Positions 45,545 through 59,100 of a DNA stretch of 64,000 nucleotides are shown piece by piece. The stretch lies in assembly GCA_028564705.1 (NCBI GenBank), contig JAPXFQ010002718.1, positions 1,240,001-1,304,000 of the forward strand. The letters run 5' to 3'. The DNA is from Apricaphanius iberus (taxonomy: Eukaryota; Chordata; Actinopteri; Cyprinodontiformes; Aphaniidae). The position numbers and the translations under genes were made by a program. Position 1 is the stretch's first letter. The number at the start of each line of letters is the position of its first letter. The notes below the pieces were generated by a model, which saw only the letters and a program-made list of their open reading frames with translations, ran no database searches and was not told the origin of the DNA.

Positions 45545-46755
45545 TATCCAGAGACTTGGAAACATAACTATATTAGAGGATATACAAAAACACACTAGCA
45601 GGCCACGCCTAGCAGCAGTATTCAGAGTCTTCAGAAATGGTGTGACGCTTGTGAGGTGGAAAGGAACTTGAGCTGCATCAAGAGATGAACGGAATGTCAC
45701 GTTTAAATAGTAAACGTGACATTCTGGTGCATTTATTACTAGACTAATACTAGACTAGACCGGCTCGCATTCATTGATTCAACAAGGAAACGAACTGTAC
45801 ACTAGCTGGTTTCAGGAAAAATGTCAAAAGCATGACAGAAAAATCATCTTTCACAGAACAACGGAGTCTGCTCCCTACTTTCTTGGTAGAGCAGACATGG
45901 TGGTGGTCATACTGAGGGAATATGAATTGCAGCAATAAACACACACTGATTTGATCATAAACAAGGTGAATTGGTTCAACATTTATGGAATGTTTTATAT
46001 TTGAATTTAATTCAAGTTGAAGAAACGACTTTGATTCCTTTTATTTGCAGGAGAACAGCATGATAGACATCTCACCTTTTTAGTATCAGCCTATAAATAT
46101 AACGTTTTGCCATGTTTCCAGTTTAAAAAAAGCATTACATTTACATAATCGAATCACATTTCATCAAAATACAGCCATTCAGTGGAAATTATAAAACGGG
46201 AGCAATCTACTGTTCTCATGACATCACACAAGAGCTGCTGTCTTCATGTCAGTATGATACAGCCTTATCTGTCATATGTGCTTTCATACGCATCTTTTCT
46301 ACATTCATGAGACCCTCTTGTGGTCTTGTGTTAGGTCATCATGAGGCTTAAAGTCAAACACGTGGATGTGTGAGCTTCCTTCTGCTCATTCCTTTATCTG
46401 CTAAAAGACACATCCAAGAATCAAATGAGTACTTTACATAAAAATACAAAAAAAAAGAACAAGTGTAACAATTACTGACACACTAAATGGCAGTCCTTTT
46501 TCTGTTTGTTCTTTGCTTTTATGCCTGTGTGTTTTTTGTTTGCATGTGTTTATGTTTATGCCATTACGTTGCCCCTTTTGGATAAAGTTTTATTCAATTG
46601 TATTGGATTGAATAAACTGGAATGAATTGGACTAAATTGCACCCTTTCAGATTTAATATTTTTTTCCCCCTTTTTGTCACACTTTAATTTTTCCATTCAC
46701 CAAGTAAAATTTGATGCAATATCAGAGTAAACCCTGGAGGGTTTTCAGTCGATCA
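45545..46755. other. intergenic, nothing clear
   Basis: Only LINE-tail-like words near 46565-46640 (attcaattgtattggattga). No gene seen. Confidence 0.4.
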
Positions 46756-46759
46756 AACC

Positions 46760-48380
46760 ACAGTATTTTGTTCAAATTTCCAGTTTGTTCATGTAAATGA
46801 TAAATTTTCTTCACACTTATGGTTTACTTCTGGAGTACCACAGGGTTCTGTACTTGGACCGATTCTATTTACTATATAAATGCTTCCAATTGGTAAAATA
46901 ATTAGACAGAATAGTATGAATTTCAATATTTATGTGATTATACACAATTATATTTATCCATAAATCCAGATGAAGCCAATAAGATAGGTAGACTACAGGC
47001 ATGTCTCGAAGACATAAGAACCCAAATGACTCTAAACTTTCTGCTCTTAGATTCAGACAAGACAGAAGTTGTTGTCTTTGGACGAGAAGCTTTAAAAAGG
47101 TTTAAAAAGAGGCTAAGTCAATCACTTCATCTGGATGGCATTGACTTGGCCTCTGGTTTTAATGTAAAGAACCTATGTGAATTTTTGATGATTACATGTT
47201 CAAATCCTTTATTAAACAGATTTACATTTCTTTCTTTCACCTCTGTAATATTGCTAAAATTAGAAACATCTTCTCCAGGGTTGATGCTGAGAAACTAGTA
47301 CAGGCATTTGTTACTTCAAGTCTGGACTGCTGTAATTCCTTATTATCAAGAAGTCCCAAAAATGCTATTAAAAGTCTTCAGTTGATCCAAAATACTGCAG
47401 CGAGTTCTGATGAATATTAAAAATCAAATTTCTCCTGTTTTAGCTTCTCTCCATTGGCTCCCTGTTAAATCCAGAATAGAGTTTAAGGTCCTCCTCCTTG
47501 CGTATGCCCTTAATAATCAAGCTCCATCACACATCAAAGATCTGATTGTTCCATTGGTTCCTAACCAAGCACCTTATTCTCAGACTGCAGGTTTAGTGAT
47601 AGTTCCCTAGGATTTCTAAAAGTAGAATTGGAGGCAGATCTTTTAGTTATCAGGCTCCTCTCCTGTGGAACCAGCTCTTAGTTTTATTCCGTGAGGCAGA
47701 TACTCTGTCTACTTTTAAGACTAGGCGTTCCTTTTATGCTGTTATAGGTTTAGACTGTTGGATGACAGACTGACCACTTTTCTTCACTCTTCTACTTTTC
47801 TCTTCTACTGGTCTCCAGATGTATTTTTTCTGCTATTTTGATTGTTAACCTTGTTTTCTCAGTATTTTTCTCTCCATAGAAGCTCCACCTGGTCTGGTAT
47901 CCTGTTCAGCTACAATGCCCTGCTGGATGGGGAGTATAAATTCGGAGTGACAGAACATCCTCCATGTCCTGTTGTCAACGTTTTACTTTCATTTATATAG
48001 AAAGTACTCTTACATTAGTTCATTTGTTCTTTCTGTGTCTCTCCTCCGTCTTGTCAAACCCCCAGATGGTTGTGGCAGATGGCCGCTTGTACTGAGCCAG
48101 GTTCTGCCGGAGGTTTCTTCCTGTTAATGGGGAGTTTTTCCTCTCCACTGTCGCTACATGCTTGCTCAGTATGAGGGATTACTGAGGAATTGCTGTGGTA
48201 GGAGTCTGCATGTTCTAGGCACAACCTCACATAAATGACTCAACACAATCTTCTGGGATTCCTTACATAGAAAACTAAAGTGATTGGAATGTTTGTATAA
48301 TTGTATTGAAATTACTTGTAAAGTGCCTTGAGATGACATCTGATGTAAATTGGCACTATATAAATAAAGTTAATTAAATT
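46760..48380 (+). mobile_element. L2/CR1-type LINE, decayed copy
   Basis: Plus strand, same family as 40,587-42,462: 'ggagtaccacagggttctgt' (GVPQGSV), the LLDSDKTEVVVFGREALKRF block at 47040, 'RNIFSRVDAEKLVQAFVTSS', 'LASLHWLPVKSRIEFK', 'YSQTAGLVIVP'. The 3' UTR ends 'gtgccttgagatgacatctg', 'cactatataaataaagttaa'. The FADD motif is lost (tttatgtgattat). Several frameshifts. Confidence 0.88.
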
Positions 48381-48384
48381 GTAA

Positions 48385-49405
48385 ACTTAATCAAATTCAA
48401 CTCTACACTTTAAGTAAGCCACTCCTTTGTGTCCCCCTTTTTTGGTCCGGCCACATAACAAAAATTCTGCTATAGATTTAATTTCATAAAGTAAATACCA
48501 AACATTCTCCTTCGGTAAATTCTGTTAAAAGAGCAAATTTTCTGTTTCCATACAGAATATTAGAGCAGGCAACCCAGGTCCTGAAGCAGCAGAGTAGCCC
48601 CAGACCATCTTAGACCCATGTTTGATTATCTGTGTGATTTCCTTTTCCTGAATCCAAAGGTCAATCGCAAAAAACGTGAAACAGTTTAAAGGGTTTGAAA
48701 ACGTTTCCATGACGTTGTATATTTTGCTATATTTTCTATATGTTATAAGTTGGCATATTGCAATCCTACTGCTTGAAGGGGGAAATATTATGCAAATGAA
48801 AATCTTTTCCATTTTTATTTTATTTTTTGCTGTCAATAATGTTGTGCTTCTACAAACTATTTAAAAACATGGCGTATTGTGATGACCAGAATTGCCCTAT
48901 ACTGTAACTGCTCCTACATTATCAATCCCCCACCCCACCTCATTTGGGTCTCTACTTCCCCCATAAACTCCAAACATGAATAAAATATACCCATCCATCC
49001 ATTTTTATTTCTTTTGCTGTCGGAAATCTTTTGCTTCTAAAGCTTGAAAAGGTGCCTTATTATGGCTTCATAATAAGCAGAATCAGCCTCCTACTACAAG
49101 AGACTGAAATAATCTAGAATGGAGATGATGAGATCGCTTTGTGTGAGAATGATTTTTGCAAAGGACTTCAACAATGTGTTTTGTACAGACCAAAGGCCTT
49201 TTATAACTTGTTTAAAAAGATGTATAAGAACTAAAAAAAAAGCCATAAATAACAATATTTTTTATACCACAAATAAATAATTCCCAAAGTTGGGGTTTGG
49301 GACCTCATTTAGTGGGTAACCAGAAATAGCAATGAGAAGGCGTCTGCATTTTGTAAATAGAAGAAAAGATTAAAAACCCAGGGCTTGAATTGATAAAAGC
49401 AACGT
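48385..49405. other. intergenic, nothing recognised
   Basis: AT-rich, only short meaningless frames. Confidence 0.4.
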
Positions 49406-49407
49406 AC

Positions 49408-49514
<107 letters not shown>

Positions 49515-49779
49515 ATATGATGTGGAATTCAGTCGTCTTATTTAACTTATTTTCCTTTTTCCCTTTTTGAACATGTAAATAATGTAATTAAATTTAACAC
49601 ACCAACAAAAAGCTACAGAAAGTATAGGCTATGCAATTAGGTGGAAAGAAATATAAGTAAAGACGTCTAAAGTTAAAGCCAATCAATTATAACTTAGTAC
49701 AATAAAATGATAAACACATTTAAGTAATAAGTACATGGATTTAAAAAAAGTGGTTAAATAGAAGTGAAAGGATTTTGAC

Positions 49780-50184
49780 GCACATACAGACGCAGACAGG
49801 AGAGACTGGGACACACCTCCCCTCAGGCCCCGGAGAGTCGCCGCCCTCAGGAGGACGGGCGGCAGAGAGGAGAGCTGTCAGCGGGGATCAGTCCTGTCAG
49901 ACAGTCGGGCCGGGACACAGACTCTGGCAGTAACCGCAGTCAGGAGAACCACGCCGCCTTTTTGATATGTTACAGGAAAAATGTTGCTAAAAACGTCTGC
50001 CACATTTCAATACAAGCGCGTGAAGGTAGCTCGCGACCAGAGAGATTTCATGTGAATGCTTTTGGTTTGAATTAGTCGGAAAAGGCAGCCTTACACCGAT
50101 TTCTCTGCTTTGCAAGTTGGAAGATAACTTTACCCCGAAGTTGCTGTCGAGATGAAGAGCCGCACTTCTTAAGCCGAGAAGAAG
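49780..50184 (+). promoter_or_regulatory. GC-rich 5' leader/promoter region of the rgl gene, with short uORFs
   Basis: The stretch 49795-49955 is clearly more GC-rich than its surroundings and precedes the first coding exon, as expected of a promoter and 5' UTR. Upstream ATGs open short frames at 49981-50055 (25 codons including stop) and 50152-50172 (7 codons including stop, ending 12 nt before the main start). The main ATG at 50185 has A at -3 and G at +4, a strong context. The transcription start is not visible. Confidence 0.5.
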
Positions 50185-53100
50185 ATGGGCAAATGGGAGC
50201 TGACTATGGTGAGTTTGACTTCAAAAGCCGCATATCAGGTGTCACAGCAAATATCTAGCCTGCACCATGCGGGGGTTCTACTCTTTAGGAAAGGTTATAC
50301 TTTTTTAATAGTAAGAATGTTATCTTAATCACACCCCACAAGCAGAATTTGAGGTGGCCACATTTAGTTAACCTCACCAATGTGTCCTAATATTGTTGGT
50401 GCTTACTTTTTTGAGCATTTGTTGATTTTTTTTTTTTCAGATAGAGATTATTTATTTTTATGGTTTAAGTCAACACTATATGGTCTGAAATGTTTTAAAA
50501 AGGTGACATTTAATAGTCATTTATGGATATAAAAATGGTAAAAGAAGTCTTGGTAAAATAAGGATGAAGCAATTGTGTTTACAGTCAGTAGTTGGTGTTT
50601 TTTAGTTGGCAATATTGCTTTCCACCTCGGGTGAAACCTTATTGGGGGCAGCACAAGCACAGGTTTAAAAAGAAACAACCTTTAATTATTATTGCAAAAC
50701 CAAAACAAAAAATAGCTTAACTTTTAATTTTTGCAAATAAAACTACCACAGATTGTTTTGGTATACCACACAGATTAATCTATGAATATAACTTCACCGA
50801 TTTTCCTTTAGAATGAAACTGCAAATCATTTGCAGATAATTCTTGTATTCAGTGTTTTTATTTTTCCATTTTTGTTTAGAATTTCTAAAATATTTGAAAG
50901 AAAGTGCAGTTTCGGAAGCTGCAATACCTAGCCAAAATGCAGCTTGCCATTAGCAAAGCAGCCAATCTAGGAATGCAATTCACTTTTTCCTTGGTTCTGA
51001 TTTGCTGTAACCTTTAAGAGTGGTGATAAAGCTGATTTAAGCCTCTCTGGTTGTGCTACGATTGTTTCTAATGCAGGTATTATTGACTAATAGTTTTCCA
51101 AATTATTAAACTAAGCAGTTATAAGTGTTATTTTTCCCTTTTTGAACATGTAAATAATAACCGATGGTAAAAAGCTGTTGATGTCATGGCTTTGATGTGT
51201 CTGTTTAAGTTCAGATCCGAGTCCATGATTACCCCTACATTTCTAACCTGATTTTTTTGGTTGAAGACAGAGAGACTCAAGATGACTGATAACACATTCT
51301 CTTTGTGTCTGTGGGCCAAAAACAATGATCTCAGTTTTGTCTTTAAATGACCATTCTGTGTAAAACTTCCTAGTAATGCCCTGGCTGGCATGTCTGACAT
51401 TGTATTTCCTGAATGCCAACATTCTGGTTTTATAGGAAATATTAGGGTACTTCCTCTTCTATTAAATTTGTAAAATGTATCTTAGCTGACGCTGACCGTT
51501 ATGAAGCTAGAAAATAAGCCTGTCTGATCTAATCTCTGACTGATATTTTTCTTTATTGAACTGCATTACAGGATTTTTTTAGTTCATCTTAAGACCTGTG
51601 ACGCAGGTGATTCTGTCGAGTTGTTCGCGCTCATTCCAGATTCTTTGAAAGATAAACATTTTTTTTGTAACACTGGGTGGCAGATACTGTAGCTCATAGT
51701 TTCCTGTTCTGTGTATGTTTGGGATATTCAGTACTATGGATAAACTAGCTAAAAATAGAGAAACTTCAGGGAAACTCTCTCAACCTCATGTCTTTAATAA
51801 CTGTTAGCTGGAACCAAGCTGATACATTATTATGAAAAAGCTCTAATTGAAGTGTTTAGGTATGTATTATTTAAACAAAGTAGCTACTATTTTTAGAGTG
51901 TGACTATTCTTGATCACTTCATTTTGCACCGATGACATTCTTTTGACTTTTTTAGATTTATTTTTACTTTAATTGAATTTATTCAGTTGATCTTAATCAT
52001 GTTTTTTTTATTTAGCTTTATATAATTCATTATTTGTTGGTTTTTATTATTATATGTTTAGAACAAGTGTTCTTGATTTAAATTTAAATAAGCTTGTTAT
52101 GGCTGAGATACTTTCCAAAATGAGTTTTTGTAGTGTAGGCTTTTTGATGTTTGGCATTATGCAACTGTGGTCATTGTAAAGTGCGATAAGCTGGTGGCCT
52201 GATTCAGGTGCATCATTTTTTTGTATGAGATAAAACCGGTTCCTCAGCTTCATTCCAAGAGTTTTAAAGAGATAAAAAAAAAACTCAGGGGCTTTGGCCA
52301 TAAAAAAAACATCTGAAAGCTTTAACAGAAGGCAAACAAGCCTATCTCTTGTTTGGTTATGTGAAAAGAGGATTTAAACCTCATAGTAATGGCTCCTGCT
52401 GTTGTGCAAATAACAGCAGACCTCTAATGTGCTGCTTTTCTTTTGTCCTTTCTCTCTCTTCTTAATTTAGAGAGACGTCACAAAAGATTTGAATATACTG
52501 GGAATTTGATTTTTACGTTGATGTGCCAACCTTTTGTTTTTCCTTTATTTGTCCACAAACAATGAGGTTTGCTTGTATGCTTCAGGATTCTTGGAAGGAT
52601 CAGGGCTGCAAGGAACAAAATAAAATCAGCATATTTTTCTGTTTGGAAGCCAAGACTCCTATCTGTTGTATATATCTGCATTAGCTGCATTTAAGGTGGA
52701 TCCTACTTAATTACTGCCATCACCGCAATTTAACCTGTTTGTGCAGCCTCTGATGATGGCTGTCAGCAGACATAAATATGACATAGTAGCTGCAGGTTTA
52801 TGAGGGATCAGCGTTAAGTCTCAGTGGGCTGCTGTGTCAACTCTTTGTGCAGCCACAATTGCTTGTGACTATTTCTGTTCGTTAAGCTCACCCTCTGACC
52901 CTTTTCTGTGGTAACTACAAACTTACTCTTGATCTATATTTGTACATGCAACTCTGTATCATATATAGTGTGACACTGACGGTCACACTATAGCGAAATC
53001 AGACATTCGGAAAAAAATAGCTTGAATGTTGTTGCTGTTCCCAGAATCCAGTTCAGGAGTGGGGTGAGGAGAAGGAGGATGGCGCTGTGTATGGGGTCAC

Positions 53101-56100
53101 ACTGCGCCGGGAGCCCGTCCCGTCCTCGCCTAGGCCCAGCGACACGAGCTCCTGCTGCGGTTTCGTCCAGTACCGGACCTGCAAGGTGCGTCGACTGAAA
53201 GCCGGCACCCTGGATGTCCTCGTGCGTCACCTCCTGGACGGAAGCGGCAGCAGCCAGGACCCTGACTACAGCAGGATCTTCCTCTCCACGTACAGGACCT
53301 ACACCTGCACCACAGCCTTGATAGAGCTGCTCTTCCAGAGGTACTTTTTTTTGCTACCGTCTGCTTTCACTCAATAAGAAAAGATCCACAACTTGGGTGG
53401 AAAAGTCTGTCCAAGCCGTGTGTTCCACAGATCTGGTCCTTGCTGAGCGATGGCAGGATAATAGCCAATTTTATGACCTACACGAAAAATGAAATCTACA
53501 GTAAAAAACCTACATGACACTAACAATGTTTTATATCACAATAATATTTTCATATCAGAAGCTTATTTTTTAATTTCTTTTCAAATGTTATATAAAATGA
53601 GGTTAGGGCTAGACGATATGAATGAAAAAAGAACTAATTTTTTTCTTGACAAATTAGATCTTTGGTATGAATGTATTTTTTTCTCCCCTTTTAATTATAA
53701 AAATGACAAATTGCAGAAAATATTTTTTTAAACTCATTTTTATCTCAATCATCCCTTCTTGATGTTGTAAAACACACTGTACAACATGCTTTACATGCTG
53801 TAAATCACACTTGTAAAACAAGACAGAAGGCCTTGGGTGGACTGACAACTATAGAAACCCAGGAGGTACACTGGTGACATTTTCTTTCGATATTCCAAAA
53901 AAATCAGCCTTCATAAAATAGAAAAATAAAATAAGGAAATCAATATTTATCGCCCATTCCTACCAAAAAGCACAATTCTAACTCTCAAACATGGTGGTGG
54001 TGGCATCATGCTGTGGGGACGCGTGGGTAGAAGTTCGCCTTCCACCAGGACAACAGCACCTATTCAGTCACAGACACAACCGGGTGATTTAGATTGATTC
54101 TCATGTGTCTAAACGGTCTAGTCTAAGTCCAAACCTAAATCCTACCCAGAATCTCTGGCATGAATTGTAAATTAATGTTCACAGATGCTCCTCATCCAGT
54201 CTGAGTTTAAGGCTAAAAGAAAAAAAAAAAGAAGTATGAGTAAGAGTATGAATGCGTCACGTCGTAAAAATCTATTATAATCTGAGTCGATCTTGGGAAA
54301 ACAAAATACCTTTTGTTTATTCATGCGCCGTCGGCATGTTTCGAAGGGATTCTCGTGTTTGATGTTCCCACTGATAAAGAAAGCCTCTCATCCTGGCTTT
54401 GATGTAGAGAGCGCCAACAGGTGCTCATTAACAGGAAGCTCCCAACAACAGCCATCATGGCCAGCCAGGTTTTAGACTGTGGTCGGCTGTGGATTTAACG
54501 TCAGCGAGTGGCTTTGCGGCAGGGCAGGTGCAAATAATAATTAGAAGATTTAATGAGGCAAAGGATAAGGCTGACTTTTGATTTTCAATTGGCTTCCAGG
54601 GATAGCGCCTCCTTAGATCTGGACAACAGTGGCTACTGCGGGAGGTAGGTGGGAAAAGCTCTGAGGTTGAGGTTATTTGTGATTAGTTTTATGGCTGTAA
54701 TCTAGATGTAATGTCTTCCTGTCTCTCTCTCTATCCTTAGCCCTCTGTTGAGTGTTATCCAGACGTGGCTGGATGAGTACAGCGAGGACTTCAGGGACCC
54801 TCCGCTGCACCCGGCTCTGCGCCTGTTGCTGGACCGCCTGAGGATCGGCTCTGCCGTGCATGACGGCGTGCGCAGCCAGCCGAACTACTGCTCACTGGCC
54901 GGGCAAGCTGAGGAGCTGCTCAGAAAGTTCCAGAAAGAAGAAGGTGACTCCTTTTACCTCACAAGATCTCCGTTGATTCTAACCATAGAGTCAGCGTTGT
55001 CATTATTGCTGGTGTTTGTTCCAGGAGTGCCATCAAAAAGCCGTTCCGTTGCCGCCGGTCTTTCGCAAGGTGAGGACGAGTCCACCAGTGAGGATTCGGG
55101 GCGTGAAAACAGCATCACGGATTTCTCTGCAGCAGCCATTGCTGAGCAGCTCACTCAAATGGACTCTGTGCGTCACTGGATATTTTTCTTTTTTCCATTC
55201 TTTTTTTAAAGCATCTGTCGCTTCGAGGCTGACTTTGAGCCTCCTTGACATTTTTCAGGCGCTGTTTGTCAAGGTGGTGCCCTACCAGTGTCTGGGCTGC
55301 GTGTGGTCCCAGAGAGACAAGAAAGAAAACATGTCTCCCACCATCCGAGCCACCATCACGCAGTTCAACACCGTGACCAACAGGGTTATAATGTCGCTGC
55401 TCTCCCAGTCTGTAGAACCCGCCAGTGGCGCCTCCTGTCTGCCTCCCACAACGGCGGCCCAGAGGGCTCGCGTCATTGAGAAGTGGATCAAAGTGGCACA
55501 GGTGAGTGGGGGAGCTTTAGATGTCAGTTAGCGCTAGGCTGTCATGCTGTCTGTCATCTGTGAAGCAGTAGACTGCTTGCTAAGCTTGCTAGAGTTGTAC
55601 TAGTCTAGAAGGATCGGAATAACTTAAGGGTGTAATACTACGAAACCTTCCCATTTTTCCCCCACCAAAAAACGCAAAGCCCATCTGCTGAATGCCGACT
55701 GTTTTGTTTTGCAGGAATGTCGTCGCTTGAAGAACTTCTCCTCCCTCAAGGCGATCCTTTCTGCTCTGCACTCTAATGCCGTTTATAGGCTAAGGAAGAC
55801 CTGGGCAGCTGTTAGCAGGTGGGGGTTGGATCATCTGTGTATTTTTCGTTGCAAAGGCCTCATTCTTTGGTCCGTCTCTGAGGTCATATATAGGTTTTCT
55901 CTACGTAACAGTCATTCAACGAGGACTTTGATCTGTCAACAAGTGCAGTTCTATGAAACTTGGAGAGAGTCAGCAAATGTCTGTGATTGATGACCCATAT
56001 TCTAGTTCAGGTCATCAAAAGCTCACGAGTAGCTGGTGCAAAACTTCACCCAACTGCTTAGCATGCATACAAGTTAAACTTTGTAAACCTTGAAAAACTG

Positions 56101-59100
56101 CTTACTCCGAAATGTTAAAAACACCTGAAGCTGTCCTCTTCATGTTGTCTTTGTCCCTGTTTGCAGAGAGAGCATTGCCACGTTCGACAATCTCTGGGAG
56201 ACCTTCCCTGATGAGAACTGTGTTCTAACCAACAGAGAGCTGCTGGTGGAGGTGAGAAAAATAACAACATCCATCTTAATGTTGGAACGGTTAACCATCA
56301 TATATACACACAGCTCATGTAGATCTACAGCCTCATTTAAATAAAATTAAATGGCCCAGGCAACAATCCAGTGTTCGTAGCCCAAGCTTCTCTACATAGG
56401 TTGGCCCTACAAAGAGAGGCTTCCGTACGAATGCCTTAGGATAAACCCACAATATTTGTGGATTATTTAGGGTCAGGCAATGATTCCAAAATCCAATATT
56501 CCTACAGTATGTAGGAGTCTGCCCCAAGAAGAGACTAGTCATTCCTGGGGGACCCTTAATGCATTCCTTTGAATGCCATATGAATGGAGATTTGTTCACT
56601 GTTCACAGGCAAGCCTCACGACTCACGTCTCTCAACAGTCTTGTACTGACTGTACAGGTGCTACTTCTGTTTCCATGGCGACACCCACCAGCGTTACTGT
56701 TTTCTCACCAAGTCCCACTGCTGCTGCTGTACGATAGCAGCGGCTACAACCACCACATCTTCTTCCCCTGCCCTGTAACTGCACCCGTAGAAGGTGTAGT
56801 CGTATTCTTCTTGGCACTATTTCCGTCTTGAAAGGTGTATTCTAATGCTCAAATTTTCCAGCTGATATGATGATCGAGACAGAATTTTGGAGATATTGGA
56901 ATGGCTGCCGATATTGCCACAAAGCATTCTGAAAGTCTTAGGATCTAACTATCAACGGCTTGAGATTGCTGTGAGTTGCTCATAGGCATGCAGTACGGCC
57001 ACCTTATCACAACAGTTTTCCTAACATGGCCGTAAGTAGACTATAGGAAAGTTCCAAGGCACCTCTTGCTGTATCAACTTCCTAAACAGGCTGTAGAAAA
57101 CTAAGCCCACCCTCAACAAAGACTGGAAAGATCCGTACGAACCCATTGTTCGAAAGAACCTTGTGCATGTCGCTTCAGCCACTGGTAGCATCGCACAGAA
57201 ACATGCAGAGGATGGGTGGTGTAGTGTCACTCGCCTTGTTACAGCAGGAGAAGACTCCAGCCCAGATGTTAAACTTTGCAAATGAAAATTTATATCAGTT
57301 TTGAAATATGACCTTTTAAAAAAAGAATTAGTTTCAATCAGTATTAAATCAGAACCATGGGTTAGGAAAAAAAACAAGCAAAAAAAGCGATTCCGGGTCT
57401 TGAACAGCCCCCCAAAATTGTACAAATGTTAGATTAAGAACATGGTGTGTAGATTGTATCCTTGACCGTTTGTGTCACTCTTTTAATATTTAAGAAGACT
57501 CTCTTTCAAGTTAATGTTTGAAGAAATGTTTGACTGTTTTATTAATAGCAAACAAGGGGCCTCGAGCACATCATGTTCTCTCCTCATTCTTTTCTCTCTT
57601 GTGGCTGTCTTTAGGGAACTGCGTCATAGGCGTCTTTTGTCCAGCTCTGATAAAGAACCCTAAAGTCATCCGATGCCTCTCACTTTTTGCACCCAACAGC
57701 TCAACAACTAGCGTGTGTTGCCCCCACCTTACCATCTCTTGATTGGGGAAATAAACATGCTCTACTTCATTTTCAGCCAGACAACTTATCAGTGTAAACA
57801 TGTTCACTCGTACGTATACGGTACCTGAGCCAATTTGTGTATGGATAAAAACACGCTCAAGAAGATCGGAAATGGACTTCAACCCTTTTGAAAAACAGAA
57901 CCGTTAAACAGGATATTCAGGCTAATGTGTAGTAAAACCTCTTTCTTTGCCAGTGTAAGTGCCTCGAACCTTAAACTGAGCTCGTCTTTGATTGTCATCA
58001 ACAGGATGGAAGCCAAGCGAATGTGGATAATGTTTCTCCAAAGTTAAGCAAGAAGTGTCAACTCCCCCGGCAGATGGTAAGTTACATCTCACTATGAATA
58101 AAAGAGAGCATGACTAAGCCAGCACTCCATTTTCACAGAGCTTGGCCTCTCATCTTTGAGTCATTTTCATACGAGGCAGAAGACTCATGCAAATCACCCT
58201 CATATTAAACGCCTCTGAAATCCACTGGAAGGTTGATTTCCCCCTCTCCTGCATGCCTGGAGCCAGAACCTATTTTTAACATTGTCCAAGGCTGAGCAGG
58301 TTTCAAATGGCGTCAGGTCAATAGGATTATAGGTCAGTTATAATAGACCAGACGGAGGGGCTTTTTAGGGCCCTACGCACATTCTCCTGGCTTGTAACAT
58401 GAGCTTTTCTGCTGACTGCATTAACATAGTCGTGTTCAGATCTGTCACTTTTAAAAACAAAGAAAACCGAAGCATCTGATTTTTGGAGTAAAAGTAAAGA
58501 AAAAACCCATTGCTGTGACTTTAATTGGTGTCTGCACATGTCTTATTTGCAGAGCACCTCAAGTGGAGTTGTTCCCTACCTTGGAACCTATCTGACCGTC
58601 CTCACCATGTTGGACACGGCTCTGCCGGACACCACAAAGGTGAATAATGCATTCACGTTTATGCTGGAATATTGGAATGTTTTAATATACAGTGGCACTA
58701 GTGGCACCAGTTTTACCAGGTGTTATACAGGTTTAGTCTTTTTTATTTTCTCCTATGGGGGGAACATAAAAAAGAATGAAACAAAGCAAACAAGGCTGTA
58801 TTTCATTCATTTAACACAACCATTTTTTTTTGCCATGGAACGGTTAATATCGGACAATGTTTTCACAGAGTAGCCTTTAAGACACGACAGGAAATTTGAA
58901 ATATATTAATGAATATAAGTTCAACTAAGTTTTTTTACAACTTTATTAGTGTTGCCATATCACCAGATCAACATTGTAACATCTTCTCTGATCCCGAACA
59001 CTCTTTGGTTGGTATGATAACGATTAAACATGCCTTTACAATATGTTTTACCACAAAAACACACTTAAGGTGCAAAACTGCTCATCATGCTGAATTAGTG

